DNA from: Streptomyces sp. 1222.5
GTDB lineage: Bacteria > Actinomycetota > Actinomycetes > Streptomycetales > Streptomycetaceae
Direction: 5' to 3'
NCBI RefSeq assembly: GCF_900105245.1
Contig: NZ_FNSZ01000001.1
Coordinates: 4,092,001-4,156,000, forward strand
DNA: 64,000 nt
Each line of letters starts with the position of its first letter. Within the stretch, counting starts at the first letter, position 1. A program made the translations under genes and the position numbers. Positions 33,778 to 42,130 of the stretch are shown here, piece by piece. The notes under the pieces were generated by a model that worked only from the letters and a program-made list of their open reading frames with translations, was not told the DNA's origin and ran no database searches.

Positions 33778-35024
33778 GGAAGGACCTCCGGGGCGGGAAG
33801 CGGTTCGTACGGGGATGACTCGGTGGTGCCGGCCTCGTCGTCGAGGTCGGGATGCTGCTGAGCACGGTCGCGGGCGGCACCCGCCTCCGGCAGCTTGAGG
33901 GTGAAGGTGGAGCCCTGGCCCTCGGCGCTCCAGACCGTGACCTCCCCGCCGTGCGAGGCGACCACGTGCTTGACGATCGCGAGACCCAGACCGGTGCCGC
34001 CGGTGGCCCGGGAGCGGGCCGGGTCGACGCGGTAGAAGCGCTCGAACACGCGCTCCTTGTCCTTCTCGGAGATGCCGATGCCCTGGTCGGTGACCGCGAG
34101 CTCGATCATGTCGCCGCCGCGGGCGGTGACCCTGCGGGCCGCTATGCCGACGCGGGTACGGGCCGGGGAGTAGTTCACGGCGTTCTCGACCAGGTTGCCG
34201 AGGGCCGCGGCCAGCTGGCCCCGGTTCCCCCAGACATGCAGGTCGGCCGTGCCCCCGGCGGCCATGGTGATCTGCTTGGTGCCCGCCTGGTGGCGGCAGC
34301 GGTCGATGGCCTCGGCGACCAGTTCGTCCACGCGGACGGGCTCGGCGTCCTCGAGGGGGTCGTCGTTCTGGACCCGCGACAGATCGATGAGCTCCTGGAC
34401 CAGGTTGGTCAGCCGGGTCGCCTCGATCTGCATGCGGCCGGCGAAGCGCTGGACGGCCTCGGGGTCGTCGGAGGCGTCCATGACGGCCTCGGAGAGCAGG
34501 GAGAGCGCGCCGACCGGGGTCTTGAGCTCGTGGCTGACGTTCGCGACGAAGTCGCGTCGTACCGCCTCGATGCGGCGGGCCTCCGTCAGGTCCTCGACCA
34601 GCAGCAGGACCAGGCGGGAGCCGAGCGGAGCCACGCGGGCGGAGACGGCGAGGGCCTCGCCGCGACCGGTGCCCCTGCGGGGCAGGTCGAGCTCGACCTG
34701 GCGTATCTCACCGTCCCGCCTGGTGTCCCGGGCCATCTGGAGCATGGGCTCCACGGCGAGCTTGCCGCCGCGGACCAGCCCGAGGGCGTAGGCGGCGGAG
34801 CTGGCTTTGACTACGGCGTCGGCCTCGTCGAGGACGACGGCCGAGGAGCGGAGCACGGACAGTACGGTGTCCACGCCGGGCGGGAGTACGGGATCGGTGT
34901 GCAAGGAAGTCCTGGTGGGTCGCTTCTGGTCGCGTTCGCTCCAGCGGAACGCCAGCACGGCGATGACACCGGTGAGCACCCCGGCGATCGCTGCCGCTGC
35001 GGCGACCGCCGCGTTCACGTCCAT
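33774..35024 (-). CDS. phoR: Phosphate sensor histidine kinase PhoR
   Basis: The 416-aa kinase has one N-terminal membrane segment (about residues 5-28), a PAS-like region (about 60-160) and a HisKA domain with FVANVSHELKTPVGAL as phosphorylation site. The catalytic domain has N-box NLVENAVNYSP, G1 DQGIGIS, F FERFYRVD and G2 GGTGLGLAIVKHV. It phosphorylates PhoP when phosphate is low. The single membrane segment fits the short extracellular part of actinobacterial PhoR. Confidence 0.97.
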   Translation of the reverse strand: MDVNAAVAAAAAIAGVLTGVIAVLAFRWSERDQKRPTRTSLHTDPVLPPGVDTVLSVLRSSAVVLDEADAVVKASSAAYALGLVRGGKLAVEPMLQMARDTRRDGEIRQVELDLPRRGTGRGEALAVSARVAPLGSRLVLLLVEDLTEARRIEAVRRDFVANVSHELKTPVGALSLLSEAVMDASDDPEAVQRFAGRMQIEATRLTNLVQELIDLSRVQNDDPLEDAEPVRVDELVAEAIDRCRHQAGTKQITMAAGGTADLHVWGNRGQLAAALGNLVENAVNYSPARTRVGIAARRVTARGGDMIELAVTDQGIGISEKDKERVFERFYRVDPARSRATGGTGLGLAIVKHVVASHGGEVTVWSAEGQGSTFTLKLPEAGAARDRAQQHPDLDDEAGTTESSPYEPLPAPEVLP

Positions 35025-35097
35025 GCCTCAAGGTTAGGCATGCCGTACGACATGGCCACAGCCATGGGAGTGCGACCTCGAACACTCGTCGCCCAGA

Positions 35098-35130
35098 GTT
35101 CACCTTGGAGCCAGTACCGGTTCATTTGTG
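35098..35130. promoter_or_regulatory. PHO box between phoR and phoU
   Basis: Three 11-nt units run in direct repeat: GTTCACCTTGG (35098-35108), AGCCAGTACCG (35109-35119), GTTCATTTGTG (35120-35130). The first and third match the Streptomyces PhoP consensus GTTCA-N6 and the middle one is degenerate. The site lies 137 bp before phoU and 74 bp before phoR, so PhoP could control both directions. Confidence 0.85.
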
Positions 35131-35266
35131 GTGGCAGAAACGGACGCGTCCGGGGCAGAACGTGGGAGCGTGGGGATCGTGGGGGTTCGCACCGCCGGTC
35201 TCAGCACGGGCGCGCGAGGTGCCACGGCCCCGGCACCCCGGAACACACGTACGAGAGGGAACCCTG

Positions 35267-35956
35267 ATGCGGGACGCGTACCACGAGGAACTGGACTCGA
35301 TCGGCGACGGACTGGTGGAGATGGCCCGGCTGGTCGGGTCGGCGATCGGGCGCGCCACGACCGCCATCCTCGACGCCGACCTCAAGCTCGCCGAGAGCGT
35401 CATCGAGGCGGACCAGAAGGTCGACGAACTCCACCACGACCTGGAGGCGCGGGCGATAGCCCTGCTCGCCCGCCAGCAGCCGGTGGCGACGGACCTCCGT
35501 ATCGTCGTCACGTCGCTGCGCATGTCCGCCGATCTGGAGCGCTCCGGCGACCTCGCCCAGCACGTGGCGAAGCTGGCCCGGCTGCGCTTCCCCGCCCGGG
35601 CCGTGCCGCAGGACCTGCACGCCACCATCCTGGAGATGGGCCAGCTCGCGCAGCGCCTGATGGCCAAGGCCGCCGAGGTGATCATCACGAAGGACGTCGA
35701 CCTCGCGCTCCAGCTGGAGCAGGACGACGACGAGATGGACCTCCTGCACCGCACCCTCTTCCAGCACCTGATCGACGACCGCTGGAAGCACGGCATCGAG
35801 ACGGCCGTGGACGTCACCCTGCTCGGCCGCTACTACGAGCGGTACGCCGACCACGCCGTGGCCGTCGCCAAGCGCGTCGTCTACCTGGTCACGGGCGAGC
35901 ACGCGGACGAGCTCCAGGCGGACATCCAGTCGGCGACGGGCGTCGAGGGCGCCTAG
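35267..35956 (+). CDS. phoU: Phosphate signalling regulator PhoU
   Basis: The 229-aa protein has two PhoU three-helix bundles (about residues 15-105 and 120-205). Conserved metal-site patterns are seen as RMSADLERSGDLAQHVAKLA and RYYERYADHAVAVAKRV. It dampens PhoR signalling through the Pst transporter. It is divergent from phoR across the PHO box. GAGAGGGA lies upstream of ATG 35267 as the ribosome-binding site. A hairpin terminator follows at 36001. Confidence 0.96.
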   Translation: MRDAYHEELDSIGDGLVEMARLVGSAIGRATTAILDADLKLAESVIEADQKVDELHHDLEARAIALLARQQPVATDLRIVVTSLRMSADLERSGDLAQHVAKLARLRFPARAVPQDLHATILEMGQLAQRLMAKAAEVIITKDVDLALQLEQDDDEMDLLHRTLFQHLIDDRWKHGIETAVDVTLLGRYYERYADHAVAVAKRVVYLVTGEHADELQADIQSATGVEGA

Positions 35957-36000
35957 CCCTCCGGGGGCCGGGGCGGGTCTCCTCCCGTACGGGGCACGAC

Positions 36001-36037
36001 GAGGGGCCGGCGCGAAACACGTTCGCACCGGCCCCTC
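36001..36037. terminator. Hairpin terminator between phoU and Cys-rich gene
   Basis: GAGGGGCCGG(cGCGAA) pairs with (TTCGCa)CCGGCCCCTC, leaving a short loop. It is located between convergent genes. Confidence 0.8.
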
Positions 36038-36063
36038 GACGACGGTCGTACCGGTCGCTCGGG

Positions 36064-36219
36064 TCAGCCGCACTGGCACGGGTTGCCCGACTGGCACCCG
36101 CAGCCGCAACCCGAGCCGCAGCCGCACGCGCCGAACAGCGGCAGGCTCTTGATCTCGGCGGGCTGCTCGGTCTCGCGCTCCTGCGTGGGGTCCGGGTTCG
36201 TGCTGGGGGATTCGGCCAT
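36064..36219 (-). CDS. Cysteine-rich small protein, metallothionein-like
   Basis: The 51-aa product has an acidic N-terminus (about residues 1-22), a short hydrophobic link (IKSLPLFG) and a C-terminus with eight Cys in about 20 residues, mostly in CGC and CxC patterns. This is the arrangement of metal-binding peptides. ATG 36219 follows an AGGAGG ribosome-binding site 5 bp upstream on the minus strand. It lies next to the Pho genes, but nothing links it to phosphate. Zinc or copper binding is an inference from the Cys spacing alone. Confidence 0.75.
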   Translation of the reverse strand: MAESPSTNPDPTQERETEQPAEIKSLPLFGACGCGSGCGCGCQSGNPCQCG

Positions 36220-36414
36220 GGGTCCCTCCTAGACGCTGGGGCAGGGATGCCCTCGCCCATTCCATGCCCGCTCCCCTGGGCGCATCAACGGCGCACGGAG
36301 GCGCCCACGCCCCTCGCCTTCGAGCCCCCACCGCCGAAAGCTCCGGCTCCCGTGACCGCCCCGGTGGGCGACGAGGCCCGGCGAAGGCGCCGGCGGCGCG
36401 GTCGGGCCGGCGGG

Positions 36415-37611
36415 TCAGGCCGGCGACTGCGCACGCCGGTGCAGATCCTCCAGCGCGTTCTCCGTACTGCTCCTGCGGTACCAGTCCAGCCACTCCCCCG
36501 CCTCCCGCGCGACTCCGTCCAGCGCGGCGAGTTCGCCCGGGGTGTGGGTGTGGCCCGGGAGGGTGTGGTGGGTGGACACCACACCCTGCGGACGGCCGGC
36601 GGCGCCCGGGATGGGCGTGCACTGCACGGAACGGCTGTGGACGGCGAGCACCGCGGCGCGCGAGGGCTCGTCGAAAACGGAGGTGGTCACCACGTCGTCC
36701 ACCACCACCCGCGCGCTCTTGCGGGCCGCCTGACCGCAGGCGGTGGCGGTGTCGTCGATCATCGCGAAGAAGCGCACGAACTCGGCGGAGTATCCGCAGT
36801 GCGACTCCATCCGCAGGGTGTGGTCGTCGGCGTCGATCAACTGCACGTTGGCCATGTCGGTGTGCGTGATCCCGCAGACCGCGTCCCGCAGCGCGCCGAG
36901 GAACGCGGGCAGCGACAGCGACCGGTCCCGTGGGCCACTGACGAAGCGGACGGCGGGCGGGGCGGCGGGGCCGTCGCCGGGGAACCACTCCTCGCCGGGT
37001 CGCGGCGGTGGCGTGTGCGCGAGGGCGGCCGCGAGTTCGACGGTGGCCAGCCCGTGCGCCCGGGCGACGGACCGCAGCAGCGCGCGGGCACGGGTGGGGC
37101 CACGCAGGCCGTAACGCTCCGTCAGCACGCCCTCGGCCCGGGCGTCCAGGGCCCTGCCGAGTACGGCGTGCCGCAGCCTCAGGGCGTCGGCGCGCAGGTA
37201 CCGGTCGGAGAGGTCGGGGTCGGTCACGACGGGTGCGGCGACCGCGGCGGCGATCACGGCGGCGAGTGCCGCGGCCACCGACGCGTACTGCTCCGGCGCC
37301 GCCCGGTCCGCGGCGGTGCGGGCGAGTACGGCGGCGGCCTGCGGCGGACAGCCGGCGAGGCGCAGGGCGCGACCGTGCGCGGCGCCCGTCCGCGCGGCAC
37401 CGCAGAGGACCTCGGCACCGGCGGGCGACAGCAGGCGCAGTCCGCTGAGGTCGACGACGAGCTGGGCGGGGCCCGCGGCGGCGAGCGCGGCGGCGAGTCC
37501 GTCACGGGAGGCGGCGTCCACGAAGCCGCTGAGCGCCAGGACCGTCAGCCGGCCACCGGCGAGTCCGGGGACGGCGAGGTCGGCCACGGTGTCACAGGTG
37601 AAGTGCTGCAT
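36415..37611 (-). CDS. STAS-ANTAR-GAF signalling protein
   Basis: The 398-aa protein joins three domains. An STAS-like domain (about residues 18-115, GPAQLVVDLSGLRLLSPAGA) has a Ser at the position phosphorylated in anti-sigma antagonists. A helical segment that looks like ANTAR follows (about 150-205, LTERYGLRGPTRARALLRSV). A C-terminal GAF domain completes it (about 235-385, VQLIDADDHTLRMESHCGYS). ANTAR usually comes last after GAF, so the order is odd. The partner kinase is unknown. It is likely a sensor linking a small ligand to RNA or sigma control. Confidence 0.75.
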   Translation of the reverse strand: MQHFTCDTVADLAVPGLAGGRLTVLALSGFVDAASRDGLAAALAAAGPAQLVVDLSGLRLLSPAGAEVLCGAARTGAAHGRALRLAGCPPQAAAVLARTAADRAAPEQYASVAAALAAVIAAAVAAPVVTDPDLSDRYLRADALRLRHAVLGRALDARAEGVLTERYGLRGPTRARALLRSVARAHGLATVELAAALAHTPPPRPGEEWFPGDGPAAPPAVRFVSGPRDRSLSLPAFLGALRDAVCGITHTDMANVQLIDADDHTLRMESHCGYSAEFVRFFAMIDDTATACGQAARKSARVVVDDVVTTSVFDEPSRAAVLAVHSRSVQCTPIPGAAGRPQGVVSTHHTLPGHTHTPGELAALDGVAREAGEWLDWYRRSSTENALEDLHRRAQSPA

Positions 37612-37751
37612 GGCCGCTCTCCCCGCGTCGGGAGGCCACGTGATCCGGCGGGTCCCGGGGGCCGGGCACATCGTCCCGGCGCTTCTCAGCGTAGTCCCGG
37701 TGGGCGGGTTCGGGGCGGGCCGTCCGGCCGGGAGGACCCAGCCGGTGCCCG

Positions 37752-37904
37752 TCACTTCTCGCGGGCGACGGCCAGGATGTCCGCGGCGGGGAGCGCGCCC
37801 CGGACCACGGAGTGCGCGGTGTCGACGAGGCGCCGGTGGTAGCGGTCGGCGTAGCCGCGCAGCGCGGCGCGCGCCTCGGCCATGGAGAGGTGCTCACGGC
37901 CCAT
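37752..37904 (-). CDS. Small protein coupled to GAF-ANTAR gene
   Basis: The 50-aa product (MGREHLSMAEARAALRGYAD, ending LAVAREK) is helical and charged. Its start codon shares one base with the stop of the upstream GAF-ANTAR gene (TGATG at 37902-37906), a sign of translational coupling. No domain is recognised. Its size and position suggest a partner or modulator of the GAF-ANTAR protein; this is an inference. Confidence 0.6.
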   Translation of the reverse strand: MGREHLSMAEARAALRGYADRYHRRLVDTAHSVVRGALPAADILAVAREK

Positions 37905-38911
37905 CACCGTTCACCGTCCCTTCCCTCGTCCTCGCCGTCACGCCCGCTCCCACCGCCGTGCGGCCCGCCACCGCCGGTCTCGCGGCCTTCGTCACCGGCG
38001 TACGGTCCGCCTTCGCCGGCCGCGCGCCTCTCCTCACCGGCGTACGGCTCATCGGCGTACGACCCGCCGTAACCGGCCTCCCGCGCGTGCGCGCCGGCGC
38101 CGTCCCCGCTCGGGCCCGGACCGACCGGCTCCGGGCGGAAGCGGAGCTTGCGGGCGAGGACTTCGCGGGCCAGCTGGCTGACCGTACGTCCGTCGGCGAA
38201 GGCACGGGCCCGCAACCGGTCCAGCGCCTGCTCGGGGTCCACGTCGAGCTGCACCATCACCATGCCGACCGCCTGGTAGACCTCGGTGTGGTCGGCCTCG
38301 GAGGCCGCCACCCACGACGCTGCCTCGTCCTCCGCCTCGCCCTCGGCGTCGGCGTGCGTCGCGGCCTGCAGGTTCATCAGCGCGTAGGTGACCGCGTCCC
38401 GCATCCACAGCGCGGTCCGCAGATCCTGCTCCACCAGACCGCCCGCGCGGTCGCTGTACAGGTCGAGCGTGCCGACCGCGGCGCCGCTGACACCGAGCGG
38501 CAGGGAGAACACGGCGCGGACACCGAGGCCCACGGCCTCGTGCGCGAAGATCGGCCAGCGGCGGACGTCGGGGCCCTGGGTGAGGTCGGCCGCGACGACC
38601 GGGGCGCCCTGTTCGAGGGCGGTCTGGCAGGGGCCGTCGCCCACGGTGTACTGGAGCTCGGCCAGCCGGGCGGCCACCCGGTCACTGGCGCACCAGGTGA
38701 TGCGTACGCCCTTGCCGCCGGAGATCGACACCGACGAACCGGTGATCGGCAGCAGCCGGACGCACGCCTGGCACAGGGCGCCCGGCTCCCGCCCGGGGTC
38801 GTCGGCGCCGCGGGCGGCGGCGCCCAGCGTCTCGCTGACCCGGAGCCAGGCCTCCGTCTCGGGCGGCAGACCACGCCCGGCCGAGAAGGGCTCCTCGGGC
38901 GGCATGGTCAT
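37904..38911 (-). CDS. GAF-ANTAR RNA-binding antiterminator-type regulator
   Basis: The 335-aa protein has a GAF domain (about residues 35-170, with ISGGKGVRITWCASDRVAAR and VFSLPLGVSGAAVGTLDLYS) and an ANTAR domain (about 205-260, EVYQAVGMVMVQLDVDPEQA then LDRLRARAFADGRTV). ANTAR domains bind paired RNA hairpins to control termination. The last 80 residues are a Gly/Asp/Glu-rich tail with YAGEE/YAGDE repeats, unusual for the family. ATG 38911 is chosen over GTG 38914. A coupled 50-aa gene follows. Confidence 0.85.
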   Translation of the reverse strand: MTMPPEEPFSAGRGLPPETEAWLRVSETLGAAARGADDPGREPGALCQACVRLLPITGSSVSISGGKGVRITWCASDRVAARLAELQYTVGDGPCQTALEQGAPVVAADLTQGPDVRRWPIFAHEAVGLGVRAVFSLPLGVSGAAVGTLDLYSDRAGGLVEQDLRTALWMRDAVTYALMNLQAATHADAEGEAEDEAASWVAASEADHTEVYQAVGMVMVQLDVDPEQALDRLRARAFADGRTVSQLAREVLARKLRFRPEPVGPGPSGDGAGAHAREAGYGGSYADEPYAGEERRAAGEGGPYAGDEGRETGGGGPHGGGSGRDGEDEGRDGER

Positions 38912-39118
38912 CACCCCCGTCGCGGCTCACGATCAGCAGACATGAATCCACCTGTATCCCGTCGGGCCCACCGGTTCCGGGGCCGTCCGCACACCGAGTT
39001 CCCAGCCCACGGAAATTAACAGTGCGGTTCCGCCGTCGCACACGGCCGACGCGGCCCGTAGGATCTGCTCGCTTCCGGCTCCGGGGAACGCTTCCGGCTC
39101 CGGGGAAAGGCGGGCATC

Positions 39119-39865
39119 GTGCGGGGTGCGGGACGAACCGCGGGGCGGTCCAGCCGGGTGCCGGCACTCGCCGTGTCGCTGGCCCTGCTGGCCGGATGCG
39201 GCGACGGCCGGGGCGATCCGCCCGCGCGTCCGAACGCCGAGCAGGAGATCGAGAGCTGCGTGACCAGATCCGGGATCCTGGTGGCCGACCTGGACGGGGA
39301 CGGCACGGCCGACCGCGTCTCCCCCTCCTACACGGGCGCCGACCTGACCATCACCTTCGGCGCCGGGGGCGGCCGGGGCACCGAGGTAGGGCCCCGGGAC
39401 CTGGTCGGGGGCCGCGGCGAGGGCGCGGAGGACGTGGTGGCGGTCGTGGCCGACTTCGACCAGGACGGCTGGAACGACCTCTTCGTCGCCGCCACGGACG
39501 CCTTCAGCGGCGACAGCCCGATTGAGCCCTCCGTCTCGGAGCTGCGGCTCGGACCGTTCTCGGCACGCGGGAGGGGGCAGAGCGATCACCACGTCGACCT
39601 GACCGAGCCGCGCGCGGCCGCCGTCGCCGACTACGACCACGACCGCTACCCGGACCTCGCGGCCTACGGCCACGCGGGCGACGGTGTCTACGCGACGACA
39701 GCCCGCCTGGGCAGCGCGCAGGGCCTCGACCGGAAGTCGGACGACACCAACAGGAAGTACCTGAAGGAAGCCGACCAGACCGACCAGGAAACCCCCGCCT
39801 CCATGCCCAAGGCCGACCTGAGAACCTTCTACCCGACCTGCACGGGCAGCACGGGCAAGGGGTGA
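39119..39865 (+). CDS. Secreted FG-GAP/VCBS-repeat lipoprotein
   Basis: The 248-aa product starts at GTG 39119. A lipobox LLAGC near residue 25 marks a lipoprotein. Three calcium-type repeats are seen: VADLDGDGTADRV, VADFDQDGWNDLF and VADYDHDRYPDLA, spaced about 60 residues, as in FG-GAP beta-propeller blades. Three blades are too few for a full propeller. The C-terminus is polar and ends in TCTGSTGKG. The function is unknown; extracellular binding is likely. Confidence 0.8.
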   Translation: MRGAGRTAGRSSRVPALAVSLALLAGCGDGRGDPPARPNAEQEIESCVTRSGILVADLDGDGTADRVSPSYTGADLTITFGAGGGRGTEVGPRDLVGGRGEGAEDVVAVVADFDQDGWNDLFVAATDAFSGDSPIEPSVSELRLGPFSARGRGQSDHHVDLTEPRAAAVADYDHDRYPDLAAYGHAGDGVYATTARLGSAQGLDRKSDDTNRKYLKEADQTDQETPASMPKADLRTFYPTCTGSTGKG

Positions 39866-39969
39866 CCGCGCCCGGCAGCGCTGTCGCCTGAATGGCGCGT
39901 GCCACCCACATGGGTGAAGATCAAGGTGGTTAGTGCCCCAATCCAGGCATTCCGTGAAAGGGGAACCAC

Positions 39970-40185
39970 ATGAGCATTCGACGAATCCTCGCCGCCGTCT
40001 TCGCCACGGCGGCCCTCGCCGGACTCGGCCTCACCGGCGCCGCCACCGCAACCGCAGCCACCGCACAGGGTGCTCCGTCCTACGTCACCCCTTCTCAGTG
40101 CAGGGACGGCGGCGGAACGCCCGCGATCAACGAGATGGGCAACTACTGCAAGGGCGGAACACACAACGGGGAGCAGGTCGACTGA
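39970..40185 (+). CDS. Small secreted peptide
   Basis: The 71-aa precursor has a signal peptide (MSIRRILAAVFATAALAGLG, cleavage near ATAATA) and a short mature part with two Cys (SQCRDGGGTPAINEMGNYCK). The pair could form one disulphide. AAGGGG lies 7 bp before ATG 39970. The type is common in Streptomyces with no known role. It is the last chromosomal gene before the att site at 40321. Confidence 0.8.
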   Translation: MSIRRILAAVFATAALAGLGLTGAATATAATAQGAPSYVTPSQCRDGGGTPAINEMGNYCKGGTHNGEQVD

Positions 40186-40267
40186 ACCACACGAGGCGCC
40201 CCGCAGCCACGCGCCGCGGGGCGCTTCCGCGCGAGCAGCCGGAAGAGGGCCCGGAGGACTCATGAAA

Positions 40268-40306
40268 ATGCCCCCGATCCGCGCGGAGGGCGCAGAACAG
40301 GGGCAT
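40268..40306 (-). terminator. Original gpmA-downstream terminator, now left of the elements
   Basis: ATGCCCC-N6-CGC-N6-CGC-N6-GGGGCAT forms an interrupted stem-loop. The flanking GGGGCATGATC-CGAA-GCT matches the DNA downstream of gpmA at 54880, up to the att core. It therefore looks like the original 3' flank of gpmA, separated by the two insertions. Confidence 0.6.
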
Positions 40307-40320
40307 GATCGCGAAGGCTG

Positions 40321-40336
40321 CTTCTTCTTGCCCTGG
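40321..40336. repeat. att core copy 1 (gpmA 3' end)
   Basis: CTTCTTCTTGCCCTGG is identical to 46011-46026 and 54896-54911. On the minus strand it encodes QGKKK, the C-terminus of phosphoglycerate mutase. In this copy the flanks encode GKA and then Gln in place of stop. Confidence 0.9.
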
Positions 40337-40826
40337 GCCTTGCCGGGGATCGTGGTGAGCTGGGTTTTTGCTGATCAGGGGCAGTGGGGTCGTGCGCCTG
40401 GTGGTCGCCGTTGGTCGTCATTGGCCACTGCCGAGCAGCCTCGGACGGCCCAGGGACGGCCCAGCTTCGGCGCGCTCGCCAACCTAGCTGTGTCCCCGCT
40501 GGCCTGAGCCATGCTGCCGGCCGTCGGGGGACACAAGGCGCTACGGCGGAAGCAGATAGGTAGCACCTTGGGCGATGACCCCTTCGTCCCGAACTATCGG
40601 CTGGACGGCCATTGCGGTCCGGGATGCTGGTCGTAGGGTCATCGAAGGCCTTGGCCAGTCGGCTGAGGTTGTGCTGGTAGCTGTACTCCGCTGCTGTACT
40701 GCACCTGTCCTGGCGCGCTGGAGGGGCAGTCGTAGCGGCCTCCCACAGACCGTCTCGCGGCGCACTTACGCAGCAGGGGCTCTGGCCGTATGGTCCCCTC
40801 CTGGCAGATCGATGATCGGCGGGGGC
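40337..40826. other. Left end of element A, no gene seen
   Basis: This 490-bp stretch holds an exact tandem pair of GGACGGCCCAG (40443-40464) and GGTCG-rich short repeats (40395-40425). Short open frames exist on both strands, but none looks like a real protein. Confidence 0.5.
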
Positions 40827-41372
40827 ATGTCAGGACAGCTGTTCACCTTGATCGGTGTGATCATCGGCGCGGTCGCGTCCTACGTGGGCGGAGCCTTGAC
40901 GGAGAGATCTCGGTGGCGACGCCAACTCTCCACACGATGGGACGAACGCCGCCTGGAGTGCTACCTCCGATATGCCGACGCGGTCAAGAGGTTCACCTCG
41001 TTGGCAGGCCGTCTTGCTGCCGGCAGGGGACTCTTCGATCTGCCTCAACCACTTGCCCCGGAAGCCGGCCTGGAGCTGATGGCCGAAGCCGAACTGGAGC
41101 GCGGCTACGCATTCGAGGCCGTCCTACTCATGGGAGACGCGGAAACCATCTCCGCAGCGAGAGCGCTGCAGCGCCACGCTTGGGTGCTGGAACAGTTCGT
41201 CCGTGAGATGCGCCCAGGAACGCCGGAGGACTGGAGGAGGGCGTTTCGGGACTTCCAGGAGAAGCGTGACGAGTTCTACCTCGCCGCACGCAATAGCCTT
41301 GGAGTGCATGCAGAGTTCCGGCTGCGATCTGAAGACCCGGCCATCCTCAGCCCGGATCCCCGCTACACCTAG
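40827..41372 (+). CDS. Hypothetical membrane-anchored protein
   Basis: The 181-aa product starts at ATG 40827 with an N-terminal membrane segment (FTLIGVIIGAVASYVGGALT) followed by a basic stretch (ERSRWRRQLSTRW) and a helical cytoplasmic domain (about 35-160). This layout (TMS, RRxxxTRWDERRLE) is common in actinobacterial hypothetical proteins carried on mobile elements. No enzymatic motif. GC content appears lower than the core genes, in keeping with transferred DNA. Confidence 0.75.
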   Translation: MSGQLFTLIGVIIGAVASYVGGALTERSRWRRQLSTRWDERRLECYLRYADAVKRFTSLAGRLAAGRGLFDLPQPLAPEAGLELMAEAELERGYAFEAVLLMGDAETISAARALQRHAWVLEQFVREMRPGTPEDWRRAFRDFQEKRDEFYLAARNSLGVHAEFRLRSEDPAILSPDPRYT

Positions 41373-41565
41373 TCAGTAAGCAGCAGGACTTCCAGGTCGC
41401 TTGCCTAGCCCTCGTACGGGTGCGTGCAGCTGCGCTCATTACAGCGAGGGCCGTGCGTGGCGCTGACCACCGCTTTAGGAGTTCGAGCGACGGGTCGCTA
41501 CTGCAGGCTACGGTGAAGGGCGCGTTGGTGTAGCTGACTGCTGGGGACCGGGACCGTGTGCCGCC

Positions 41566-41588
41566 GTTGATGTCAGGCGTGGATGTCA
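41566..41588. repeat. Orphan integrase arm-type repeats
   Basis: GTTGATGTCA and GTGGATGTCA lie 13 bp apart, then AGAC/AGACGG. This equals the left-arm pair of the tRNA-Thr element at 17084-17106 in sequence and spacing. No matching att core is nearby, so it is a relic. Confidence 0.6.
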
Positions 41589-41633
41589 GACGGACCCAGG
41601 CGCGATACTCAGGGCGCGGTAGTCGTACCCGTC

Positions 41634-41810
41634 TTACTTGAAGCCAGGGGCTTCCCACGTGAGGTCAACCTGTTGTCCGGGCGACAGCGTACGGAAGCCA
41701 GGCAGCTGGAGATTGGAGTAGTGGCCGAAGCAGCCGCCGGGAGTCTCGGGGGAGTCGAGCACGCCCCACCCTTCTTCGTCGTTCCACTCACGGACCGTCG
41801 CAGTCACCAT
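41634..41810 (-). CDS. Cold-shock-domain-like small protein
   Basis: The 58-aa product (MVTATVREWNDEEGWGVLDS) has the cold-shock strand order: xVxxWxxxxGWGxL, then GGCFGHYSNLQLPGF and LSPGQQVDLTWEAPGFK. The RNP1-like KGFGFI motif is changed to EGWGVL, so nucleic-acid binding may be weak or altered. Similar short CSD-like proteins are common in Streptomyces accessory DNA. A GTG at 41819 is an alternative start. Confidence 0.75.
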   Translation of the reverse strand: MVTATVREWNDEEGWGVLDSPETPGGCFGHYSNLQLPGFRTLSPGQQVDLTWEAPGFK

Positions 41811-41819
41811 GGGCGACAC

Positions 41820-42130
41820 CCTACGGACTCCGTCTGCGCCGGCGCACTTGGTACCTCAGCTTGGGAAGCTTGGGTGCTCCAGAGGAGATCCTGCCTCTGA
41901 CCTGCGCCGTTACGGCCTCGACGCCTGGCTGGCCTGTTCGCGATACACCCATGTACGCCGTAGTTCCCCGCTGGATCTGGCACTTGTCTGGCACGACCTC
42001 TCGCCTCGGAGCAGGGGTCAGGGGTTTGCGCTGTTGCGGACCAGAGGGCGCAGGGCACCGTGAAATGGGAAGGGGAAAGCCCCCACCATCCGGCTCGTTC
42101 GGACGGCGAGGGCCTTGGGTGCCCATGCGA
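41820..42130. other. Gap in element A, no gene seen
   Basis: This 311-bp stretch has only short overlapping frames of low-quality composition. I see no hairpin or repeat worth naming. Confidence 0.4.

Noticed and set aside
40541..40765. Minus-strand 74-aa frame at left end of element A
   Set aside because: No start signal, no domain and a composition like random high-GC translation.
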